12,763 nucleotides of DNA. Source: WQZF01 sp031556405. GTDB taxonomy: Bacteria > Pseudomonadota > Gammaproteobacteria > Burkholderiales > Rhodocyclaceae. A program made the position numbers and the translations under genes. Position 1 is the first letter of the stretch, and the number at the start of each line of letters is the position of its first letter. This document shows positions 6,174 to 11,947 of the stretch, piece by piece. The DNA is taken from positions 1-12,763 of the forward strand of contig JAVBTC010000079.1 in the NCBI GenBank assembly GCA_031556405.1, given 5' to 3'. The notes beneath the pieces were generated by a model. It saw only the letters and a program-made list of their open reading frames with translations, was not told where the DNA came from and did not search any database.

Positions 6174-6551
6174 ATGGACATAAATTTGGACCAGTCAGAC
6201 TACCCCGAGCCGCGCTACCGTCGTCACGCCGACGCGTTCAAACTTGAACTGGTGCAACGTTCTCTGCAGCCGGGTGTGTCGGTGTCTCGTCTGGCGCGCG
6301 AACACGATGTCAACGCCAACCAGATTTTTGCGTGGCGCAAAGCCTGGCGGGAAGGCCGTCTTGGCAGTATGAGTTTTTTACCAGTAAGTATCGTCAAGGA
6401 AGACGGCGGTTATACGATCGAAGCTGATGATGCACAGGTGGGACAGTCGGCCGGACGCATCGTGCTGGAACGGGGAGAAGTCCGGATGCTTATTGAAGGC
6501 GCGCCTGACTCCCATGTGTTGCGCCAGATTGTTCAGGCCGTGTTCAGATGA
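6174..6551 (+). CDS. tnpA: IS66 accessory transposition protein TnpA (OrfA)
   Basis: The first of three IS66 genes, needed with tnpB and tnpC for transposition. It has 125 residues. A helix-turn-helix of the transposase-8 type is visible: residues 16-33 (YRRHADAFKLELVQRSLQ), then VSVSRLAREHDVNANQIFAW and RKAWREGRLG, the usual IS66 OrfA pattern. The C-terminal half is a less conserved domain ending LRQIVQAVFR. The ATG at 6174 has no clear ribosome-binding site, in keeping with low expression. Its TGA overlaps the tnpB ATG in an ATGA, the coupling arrangement known for IS66 elements. Confidence 0.92.
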   Translation: MDINLDQSDYPEPRYRRHADAFKLELVQRSLQPGVSVSRLAREHDVNANQIFAWRKAWREGRLGSMSFLPVSIVKEDGGYTIEADDAQVGQSAGRIVLERGEVRMLIEGAPDSHVLRQIVQAVFR

Positions 6552-6895
6552 TCGGATTGCCCTGTGGCACACGCATCTGGCTGGCAGCCGGGGTGACGGA
6601 CATGCGCCGCGGTTTTGACGGGCTTGCAGCCATTGTGCAGAGCAAACTCAATGCCGACCCGTTCAGCGGGCATGTTTTTGTCTTCCGCGGCCGTCGCGGT
6701 GACCGGCTCAAGATACTGTGGTGGGATGGAGACGGGATGTGTCTGTTCGCCAAGCGCCTGGAACACGGGCGTTTCGTCTGGCCACAGGCCGAATCCGGTT
6801 CGGTACATCTGACAGTGGCACAGCTTTCGATGCTGCTCGAAGGCATCGACTGGCGAGCTCCCGCCCGCACCTGGCGGCCGGAACGGGCGGCATAA
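6548..6895 (+). CDS. tnpB: IS66 accessory transposition protein TnpB (OrfB)
   Basis: This 115-residue protein is the IS66 Orf2 type, unrelated to the RNA-guided TnpB of IS200/IS605. The family signature is complete: GVTDMRRGFDGLA (15-27), DPFSGHVFVFRGRRGDRLKI (37-56) and LWWDGDGMCLFAKRLEHGRF (57-76). Its ATG overlaps the tnpA stop by four bases. Its exact role is unknown, but it is needed for efficient IS66 transposition. Its stop lies 43 bases before tnpC. Confidence 0.95.
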   Translation: MIGLPCGTRIWLAAGVTDMRRGFDGLAAIVQSKLNADPFSGHVFVFRGRRGDRLKILWWDGDGMCLFAKRLEHGRFVWPQAESGSVHLTVAQLSMLLEGIDWRAPARTWRPERAA

Positions 6896-6938
6896 AAAGG
6901 GGCTGTTCACACAGAGCCGATTGCCGTAGACTGCCCTA

Positions 6939-8414
6939 ATGGACAAGGCCACACTGCCCCGGGACGTCGATACGCTGCAGGCGATGGTGCAGGCCCAGCA
7001 GCAACAGATCGAACAGTTGAAACTGCTCATCGCCAAACTGCGCCGCATGCAGTTTGGCCGACGCTCCGAGCAACTTGATCAGACCCTGGCACAGTTGGAA
7101 CTGTCACTGGAAGAATTGGAGACGGACCGGCAGGATCAACCTGAAACAGCGCCAACTGCCGGGACTGCTGCAACAGCGCCTTCACGTCAGCCTTTGCCCG
7201 AGCATTTACCACGCGAGACGTTTGAGTATTGGCCCGAGCAGTCCTGTTGTCCGGACTGTGGCGGACGGCTCAAGCAACTGGGCGAAGATGTCTCGGAAAT
7301 GCTTGAGTATGTGCCATCCAGTTTCAAGGCGATCCGGCATGTGCGCCCCAAACTGGCGTGCGCCGGTTGTGACGCGATTGTTCAGGCGCCGGTGGCACAG
7401 CGTCCGATCCGCCGGTCGATGGCCGGTTCAGGGTTGCTTGCGCATGTGCTGGTGTCCAAATACTGTGATCATCTGCCCTTATACCGGCAAAGCGGCATCT
7501 ATGCCCGGGAAGGGGTCAGCCTGGAACGTTCCACGCTGGCCGGCTGGGTCGGACAGTGTGCGGCGCTGCTGCGTCCGCTGGCCCAGCGGCTGCGCGCCTA
7601 TGTGATAGCCGGCGATAAAGTGCATGCCGACGATACACCGGTGCCGGTGCTCGCCCCCGGAAATGGCAAGACAAAGACCGGACGGCTGTGGGTGTATGTA
7701 CGCGATGACCGGCCAGCCGGCAGCACAGCCCCTGCCGCGGTCTGGTTTGCCTATTCGCCCAACCGCAAGGGCGAACATCCACACAAACACCTACAATCGT
7801 TCAAAGGCATCGTACAGGCGGATGCCTTTGCCGGATTCGATACGCTGTACGTGCAAGGCGACAAGACTGAGGCCGGCTGCTGGGCACATGCGCGGCGCAA
7901 ATTCTATGAACTGCATCAGGCCCAGGGTTCGCCGATTGCCGCCGAGGCGCTCAGACGTATCGCCGCTTTATATGCCATCGAAACCGAACTTCGCGGCAAA
8001 CCTCCCGACGTTCGCCTCGCAGGACGCGAACAGGCCAGACGCATCCTGGCGGAGTTTCATCCGTGGCTGATTCAAACCCGGCAGCGGCTGTCGCAGAAAT
8101 CGGCGCTGGCCCAGGCGATCAACTATGCCCTGAAGCACTGGCAGGCGCTCATCCGCTATGCTTCAGACGGACACATCGAAATCGACAACAATGCCGCCGA
8201 GCGGGCGTTGCGCACGGTGGCCCTGGGGCGTAAGAACTATCTGTTCGCCGGTTCCGACACCGGCGGCAAGCGTGCCGCCATTATCTATAGCCTGATCGGC
8301 ACAGCCAGACTCAACGGCATCGATCCTGAAGTCTGGCTGCGCTATGTCATACAACGTATTGCCAATTATCCTGTCAGCAGGCTTGATGAGTTGTTGCCGT
8401 GGAACGTTATTTAA
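6939..8414 (+). CDS. tnpC: IS66 DDE transposase TnpC
   Basis: This is the catalytic transposase. It has 491 residues, within the family range. The N-terminus has a Gln/Leu-rich coiled coil (about 10-65, with repeated LQ and QLEL motifs). A zinc-binding region follows, with C104/C107 and C141/C144. The catalytic core shows DDTPV with D231, the IVQADAFAGFD motif with D295, the GCWAHARRKF box at 313-322, and the EIDNNAAERALR motif with E421. These fit the D-D-E triad of the family. No frameshift or stop interrupts it, so the transposase should be active. The ATG at 6939 lacks a good Shine-Dalgarno sequence. Confidence 0.96.
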   Translation: MDKATLPRDVDTLQAMVQAQQQQIEQLKLLIAKLRRMQFGRRSEQLDQTLAQLELSLEELETDRQDQPETAPTAGTAATAPSRQPLPEHLPRETFEYWPEQSCCPDCGGRLKQLGEDVSEMLEYVPSSFKAIRHVRPKLACAGCDAIVQAPVAQRPIRRSMAGSGLLAHVLVSKYCDHLPLYRQSGIYAREGVSLERSTLAGWVGQCAALLRPLAQRLRAYVIAGDKVHADDTPVPVLAPGNGKTKTGRLWVYVRDDRPAGSTAPAAVWFAYSPNRKGEHPHKHLQSFKGIVQADAFAGFDTLYVQGDKTEAGCWAHARRKFYELHQAQGSPIAAEALRRIAALYAIETELRGKPPDVRLAGREQARRILAEFHPWLIQTRQRLSQKSALAQAINYALKHWQALIRYASDGHIEIDNNAAERALRTVALGRKNYLFAGSDTGGKRAAIIYSLIGTARLNGIDPEVWLRYVIQRIANYPVSRLDELLPWNVI

Positions 8415-8424
8415 TTCAAATAAT

Positions 8425-8438
8425 ACAACCTAGGTTGT
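8425..8438. repeat. Perfect 14-bp palindrome at the transposase-cargo junction
   Basis: ACAACCTAGGTTGT is a perfect palindrome ten bases after the tnpC stop. As RNA it could form a 5-bp stem with a CUAG loop, and on the plus strand TACATTTTTC follows. It lies between the convergent ends of tnpC and lysR and may be a weak terminator or a relic of the joining event. Confidence 0.6.
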
Positions 8439-8495
8439 TACATTTTTCATAAAGCGTATACAGAATAAACCTTGGGAAATGCTCAAGGCAGCAAA

Positions 8496-9425
8496 TCATT
8501 CGATCTGAACACCTCGCTGATGAATGCCTGCGGGTAAATGAATCATCAGGTAATCGATCAGGCTTCTTATCGATGGCAACATGCCGCGCGGCGTTGGGTA
8601 TAACAGATGGAGTTTGTGTTCTGAACCGCTCCAGAGCGGTAATATCTGTTGCAGTTGCTTTCGATTGATCGCAGCAACAGCAATGGGTTCCGGCAGAAGC
8701 GCGACGCCAATGCCGTAAATGGCGGCTTCAAGCTGAAGGCGAAGATCATCCGCGATCAGTTGCGGCTGAATCTGTACTGTCTGCGTGACAGCGTGCTGGT
8801 TCATCAATTCCCAACGTGACATCCCGTCGTAACTGTCAGCAACCCGGGCAATGGTGGAAAGGTGGCTCAGCATCTCTGGTGTCGCGGGATATCCGTAGCT
8901 GCTCAGATAGGCCGGGCTGGCCACCAGGATACGTTTCGCTATGCCCAGACTGCGCGCCACCAAACCATTGATGTTTTCCGTTTGAGCGCTGGCGCGTAAA
9001 GCCAGATCAAAACGTTCTTCGATCAGATTGACTTCACGATCTGTCGCATCAATTACGACTTTGACCTTGGGATGTGTGGCCATATAGCCTGGAAGTATCG
9101 GGGCAAGATAACTCTGCGCCATGACTACCGGACAACTGATCCTGACATGACCGGAAGGCTCGCGTTTCATTTCATCAAGGCTGTCAAAAGCACCTTGCGC
9201 ACTTTCCATCAGCATGCGGCAGTGCTCATAAAATCGCTGTCCAGCTTCTGTTAAAGACAGGCTGCGGGTGGATCGCTGCAACAAGCGTACCCCCAGACGT
9301 TGTTCGAGGGCAGCAACTCTGCGGCTGAGCCGGGTTTTTTCAATGCCGGTTGCACGTGATGCGGCAGAAAAGCCGTTGTGCAAGACAACGCAAGCGAAAA
9401 AGTACAGGTCGTTCAGATCATCCAT
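8496..9425 (-). CDS. LysR-type transcriptional regulator (passenger gene)
   Basis: A 309-residue LysR-type regulator of normal length. The N-terminal winged helix-turn-helix is clear: NGFSAASRATGIEKTRLSRR (17-36) followed by AALEQRLGVRLLQRSTRSLS. The effector domain begins near GHVRISCPVVMAQSYLAPIL. It is transcribed away from the pirin gene across a 112-base intergenic region, the standard layout in which a LysR protein controls its divergent neighbour and itself. It most likely activates pirin and ycaC in response to an aromatic or quinone-like compound, but the effector is unknown. Base composition is more AT-rich than tnpC. No clear ribosome-binding site precedes the ATG at 9425. Confidence 0.93.
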   Translation of the reverse strand: MDDLNDLYFFACVVLHNGFSAASRATGIEKTRLSRRVAALEQRLGVRLLQRSTRSLSLTEAGQRFYEHCRMLMESAQGAFDSLDEMKREPSGHVRISCPVVMAQSYLAPILPGYMATHPKVKVVIDATDREVNLIEERFDLALRASAQTENINGLVARSLGIAKRILVASPAYLSSYGYPATPEMLSHLSTIARVADSYDGMSRWELMNQHAVTQTVQIQPQLIADDLRLQLEAAIYGIGVALLPEPIAVAAINRKQLQQILPLWSGSEHKLHLLYPTPRGMLPSIRSLIDYLMIHLPAGIHQRGVQIE

Positions 9426-9434
9426 ATTTTATTA

Positions 9435-9499
9435 TTGCATTAATGCACCGGTCCTTGGCATTTTAACGTACTTATCATTTATTGGTTGCATCATTACAC
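9435..9499. promoter_or_regulatory. Candidate LysR binding sites between lysR and pirin
   Basis: TGCATTAATGCA (9436-9447) is a perfect 12-bp palindrome; with the preceding T it fits the T-N11-A pattern of LysR sites. A related copy, TTGCATCATTACAC at 9486-9499, matches TTGCATTAATGCAC (9435-9448) at 11 of 14 positions, 51 bases apart. Two sites of unequal quality fit the recognition-site plus activation-site model of LysR promoters. Confidence 0.5.
9455..9483 (+). promoter_or_regulatory. Candidate sigma70 promoter of pirin-ycaC
   Basis: TTGGCA (9455-9460, 5/6 to consensus) and TTTATT (9478-9483, 4/6) are 17 bases apart, giving a start near 9490 and a leader of about 48 bases before the pirin ATG. 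The two proposed LysR sites flank this promoter. Confidence 0.45.
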
Positions 9500-9537
9500 T
9501 GAACTCAACAAATTAAATGATTTAGTAGGAATGCCAA

Positions 9538-10386
9538 ATGAGCGCAAATTTCTCTTCAGTGATCAGCACAAGCCTTTCACGTTTTGGCGGAAATTTTTCT
9601 GCCTATCGCCTGGATCGCAGTCAGCTTCTGAATTATGCAAACCCGATTATCGGTTTTGACCATTACCACATGCAGGGGCCGACTTTTGCGCCGCATCCTC
9701 ATGCCGGATTTTCCGCCATATCTTATGTATTCGAGGATTCCCCAGGTGCGTTGCGCAACCGGGATTCTCTGGGAAATGATTTCGATATCCAGCCTGGTGG
9801 TCTGCTATGGATGCAAGCGGGCAGCGGTGTGGTGCACGATGAAGTGAACAACGATATTGCTCGCGAAGTACATGGTCTTCAATTGTTCGTCAATCTTTCC
9901 GGAAAGCACAAACAGTTGCCACCGCAAATACATAGGTTGGCGCCAGATGAGATTGCCGAAACACACGGACAAAACGGAAACCATATTCGTGTTCTCAGCG
10001 GCAAAGCAGATGAACTCGCCTCCTTTCTCAGCCTGAGCGAACCATTCGATTTCATCGAAACACGTTTAAAAGCACCATGGCGTTACCGTCTCAAGAAAGG
10101 CTGGAACACAGTGCTGTATGTCGTCAGCGGATCTGTCAAAGTCGTCAGCGCTTCGTCTGAAGCCAGGCTGGCATCACATCAGGCATTGGGTATCCATATG
10201 GCGCGGAAAAACAGTCTGCTTGAAGTAACCCCTGTTTCAGAAACGCATCTGCTAGTGTTTTCTGGTGCCGATCCACAGGAGCCGGTGGCCGTGTATGGGC
10301 CTTTTGTCATGAACACACAAGCCCAGTTGGAGCAGGCATATCAACGTTACCAGCAAGGGCTGATGGGGCGGCTTCTGCCTCTCTAG
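9538..10386 (+). CDS. Pirin-family cupin protein, possible quercetin-2,3-dioxygenase-type enzyme (passenger gene)
   Basis: A 282-residue pirin, a bicupin metal-binding protein; bacterial members can have quercetinase activity or redox and stress roles. The four expected metal ligands are present: H53 and H55 in FAPHPHAGFS, and H100 and E102 in GVVHDE, matching human pirin H56, H58, H101 and E103 in spacing. The N-terminal cupin core includes GNDFDIQPGGLLWMQAGSG (79-97), and a second cupin fold occupies the C-terminal half. AGGA seven bases before the ATG supports the start. It is the first gene of the plus-strand cargo unit and divergent from lysR. The substrate cannot be told from sequence. 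Confidence 0.93.
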   Translation: MSANFSSVISTSLSRFGGNFSAYRLDRSQLLNYANPIIGFDHYHMQGPTFAPHPHAGFSAISYVFEDSPGALRNRDSLGNDFDIQPGGLLWMQAGSGVVHDEVNNDIAREVHGLQLFVNLSGKHKQLPPQIHRLAPDEIAETHGQNGNHIRVLSGKADELASFLSLSEPFDFIETRLKAPWRYRLKKGWNTVLYVVSGSVKVVSASSEARLASHQALGIHMARKNSLLEVTPVSETHLLVFSGADPQEPVAVYGPFVMNTQAQLEQAYQRYQQGLMGRLLPL

Positions 10387-10409
10387 CCACACAACAGTAT
10401 TCAGTTAAT

Positions 10410-10427
10410 CCTTGTCAGGTGACAAGG
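10410..10427 (+). repeat. Hairpin between pirin and ycaC
   Basis: CCTTGTC and GACAAGG are perfect 7-bp arms around the tetraloop AGGT, 23 bases after the pirin stop, followed by GTTTTACGG. The T run is short, so this may be a leaky terminator or mRNA-stabilising hairpin that lowers ycaC expression relative to pirin. Confidence 0.5.
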
Positions 10428-10465
10428 GTTTTACGGCAACAGCCGATTTCATCAAGGAGCATAAA

Positions 10466-11083
10466 ATGAGCTATCAACGTCTTACCCCGCAAAATGCAGC
10501 CGTCCTGTTTATTGATCACCAGACAGGTCTAGCCAATGGCGTAGCGGATCAAAGCCAGGCAGAATTCACCAGTAATGTAGTGGCGCTGGCAAAGTTAGCA
10601 AAACTGTTCGACTTGCCGACAGTGATTACCACCAGCGCATCCGACGGCCCTAATGGGCCAGTCATGCCACAGATCACGCAAATCCTTCCGGATGCGCCTG
10701 TCGTGCATCGTCCGGGTCAGATCAATGCCTGGGATAATGCCGATTTTGTCGCGGCGGTTGAAAAAACAGGACGCAAAAAACTCATTATCGCCGGCATTTC
10801 AACGGAAGTATGTGTGGCATTCGTAGCGCTGTCCGCAGTCAAGGCCGGTTATGAAGTGTATGCCGTTATCGACTCTTCCGGCACATGGAGCAAACTGGTG
10901 CAGGAAGTTGCCGTGGCCCGTATGGTGAAAGCCGGTGTCGAGCCAATGACCTGGGTGGCGGTTGGAGCGGAACTTCAGGGGGACTGGCGTGAAGAAACCG
11001 GTGACGGTCTCGGGCAGGTTATGGGAGAGCACCTGAATTTCTACGGAAATCTGTTTGGCAGTTTTCTGGCGGCCAAATCCTGA
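10466..11083 (+). CDS. YcaC-like isochorismatase-family hydrolase (passenger gene)
   Basis: A 205-residue cysteine hydrolase of the isochorismatase superfamily, close in sequence pattern to E. coli YcaC, an oligomeric hydrolase of unknown natural substrate. FIDHQTGL gives the conserved D17. TTSASDGPNGPVMPQI, then HRPGQINAWDNADF (81-94), and ISTEVCVAF with the nucleophile C116 are all YcaC-type blocks. The C-terminal MTWVAVGAELQGDW also matches. An upstream TTG at 10412 is in frame, but GGAG six bases before the ATG at 10466 decides for the shorter form. It lies 79 bases after pirin and is closed by an intrinsic terminator, so the two genes probably form one unit. Confidence 0.93.
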   Translation: MSYQRLTPQNAAVLFIDHQTGLANGVADQSQAEFTSNVVALAKLAKLFDLPTVITTSASDGPNGPVMPQITQILPDAPVVHRPGQINAWDNADFVAAVEKTGRKKLIIAGISTEVCVAFVALSAVKAGYEVYAVIDSSGTWSKLVQEVAVARMVKAGVEPMTWVAVGAELQGDWREETGDGLGQVMGEHLNFYGNLFGSFLAAKS

Positions 11084-11096
11084 ACTGGGACAAAAT

Positions 11097-11128
11097 CCTG
11101 CATCTGGTCAATGGTCGATGCAGGTTTT
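11097..11128 (+). terminator. Rho-independent terminator of the cargo operon
   Basis: CCTGCATC (11097-11104) pairs perfectly with GATGCAGG (11117-11124) around a 12-base loop, and four T follow. It starts 14 bases after the ycaC stop. It should end the pirin-ycaC transcript before the right end of the element. Confidence 0.8.
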
Positions 11129-11205
11129 CCTCCAATTATTCTGTCATCTAACTTTGTATTGTCGACTCACACCGAAAGTGTTCCATGGATTTTTTTCACT
11201 GTGAG
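11129..11205. other. Non-coding right end of the transposon
   Basis: AT-rich stretch between the cargo terminator and the right terminal repeat. ACTCACA (11165-11171) and TGTGAGT (11200-11206) form distant inverted arms, and there is a run of seven T at 11190-11196. No gene is seen. Confidence 0.5.
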
Positions 11206-11233
11206 TTCAAGACGGTATGAACTAGACGCTTAC
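11206..11233 (-). repeat. Right terminal inverted repeat
   Basis: Read on the minus strand it begins GTAAGCGT and, after eight non-matching bases, continues TACCGTCTTGAA. It matches the left end at 20 of 28 positions and directly abuts the right target duplication. Confidence 0.93.
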
Positions 11234-11241
11234 GTCAATCC
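11234..11241. repeat. Right 8-bp target-site duplication
   Basis: GTCAATCC, an exact copy of 6068-6075. It is followed by GATTGAG, so the empty site would read TCAATCCGATTGA, a perfect odd palindrome. Confidence 0.93.
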
Positions 11242-11256
11242 GATTGAGAACCGCCC

Positions 11257-11778
11257 TTACCGTTTAGCCCCATTTGCATAAATACAGGCAACCTGACCTT
11301 TTCTATCCTTGCGAAATGCTATGGGGGCAGTAGCTTCGCAGATTTTGTTGCTTTGTTCCACCGTGAGGCCCCAATAGATCAGGCGATGTTCCCGTTCGGA
11401 AGGTTGTCCCCGACCCGCGCTCAGATAGGTGACGAAAGTAGGTTCGTTATTGAACAGCCTGGCTTCGCGGGAGGTCAGTTCCGTTTTGCACTCGAATGCT
11501 TTTTTCGTCCACGTCGAACCACCTTTTTTCCCCTGCTCCTCAAGGATATTGTCGACACTTCGAAGCTGTTTCTTGCAATCCGCCTGATCGACGGCCTGGA
11601 TCAACAGCACGCCCTCTACCTGGCCCCGGTTGCCCGGGAAATCCGTTGTGATGCGGACCGCGGCGTAAACCGGATTGGTGATCACGTCCGGATTCAAGGC
11701 TTTCAGGCGTTCCTGCCACAGGTATGCCCCGGCACCGACAATAAGTATGAGTACGATGATTTTCTTCATGATTTCCAT
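11257..11778 (-). CDS. Membrane-anchored protein of unknown function
   Basis: I do not recognise this protein. From ATG at 11778 it has 173 residues. It has one hydrophobic N-terminal segment (about 6-21, KIIVLILIVGAGAYLW) preceded by two lysines, which suggests a membrane anchor or uncleaved signal with the rest in the periplasm. The soluble part has four cysteines (C68, C97, C147, C165), enough for two disulfides. The frame is open further upstream to 11901, but that extension is Arg/Gly-rich and unlike a start. GGGAG lies three bases before the chosen ATG, which is tight; the ATG at 11769 is an alternative. Its stop is only 15 bases from the transposon target duplication, so any terminator it had may have been displaced by the insertion. 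Confidence 0.75.
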   Translation of the reverse strand: MEIMKKIIVLILIVGAGAYLWQERLKALNPDVITNPVYAAVRITTDFPGNRGQVEGVLLIQAVDQADCKKQLRSVDNILEEQGKKGGSTWTKKAFECKTELTSREARLFNNEPTFVTYLSAGRGQPSEREHRLIYWGLTVEQSNKICEATAPIAFRKDRKGQVACIYANGAKR

Positions 11779-11923
11779 TTTCTCCCGCGCCTGACCGCGT
11801 TCAGTATTGGTGTTGTTGATGTAGTTCGCATCGCCTCCGATCCGCGGCGGGCGGCCGCGCGAAGCCCGTTCGGCGGTTCCTTTCGGCCCCCTCCGTCGCA
11901 AACGGCCGCAATACTACCTCAGT

Positions 11924-11946
11924 AAAACGCCGGTGCGTGACCGGCG
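11924..11946 (-). terminator. Rho-independent terminator of ubiD
   Basis: On the minus strand CGCCGGT pairs perfectly with ACCGGCG around the loop CACGC, followed by TTTT. The hairpin begins one base after the ubiD TAG. Confidence 0.82.
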
Positions 11947-11947
11947 A

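Larger units (their letters stand above)
6076..11233. mobile_element. IS66-family transposon with three passenger genes (5158 bp)
   Basis: The element is bounded by terminal inverted repeats and flanked by the perfect direct repeat GTCAATCC. It encodes the full IS66 set tnpA, tnpB, tnpC on the plus strand in the left 2.3 kb. A regulated cargo of lysR (minus), pirin and ycaC-like (both plus) fills the right 2.8 kb before the right repeat. Ordinary IS66 elements are about 2.5-2.7 kb and end soon after tnpC, so this one is about twice the usual size. All six genes look intact, and the perfect target duplication suggests a fairly recent insertion. The insertion lies between two genes without breaking either. 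Confidence 0.93.

Noticed and set aside
6548..6895. TnpB as an RNA-guided nuclease with a guide RNA
   Set aside because: The name is shared, but this 115-residue protein is the unrelated IS66 Orf2. It has no RuvC motifs.
8440..8470. A possible right end of a plain IS66 just after tnpC (GTATACG on the minus strand)
   Set aside because: It matches the left end at only 5 of 7 bases and lacks the inner TACCGTCTTGAA block and any 8-bp duplication. The end at 11233 satisfies all three tests.
10412..10465. An 18-residue N-terminal extension of the YcaC-like hydrolase from a TTG codon
   Set aside because: The TTG lies inside a hairpin and has no ribosome-binding site. The ATG at 10466 has GGAG and gives the normal YcaC N-terminus.
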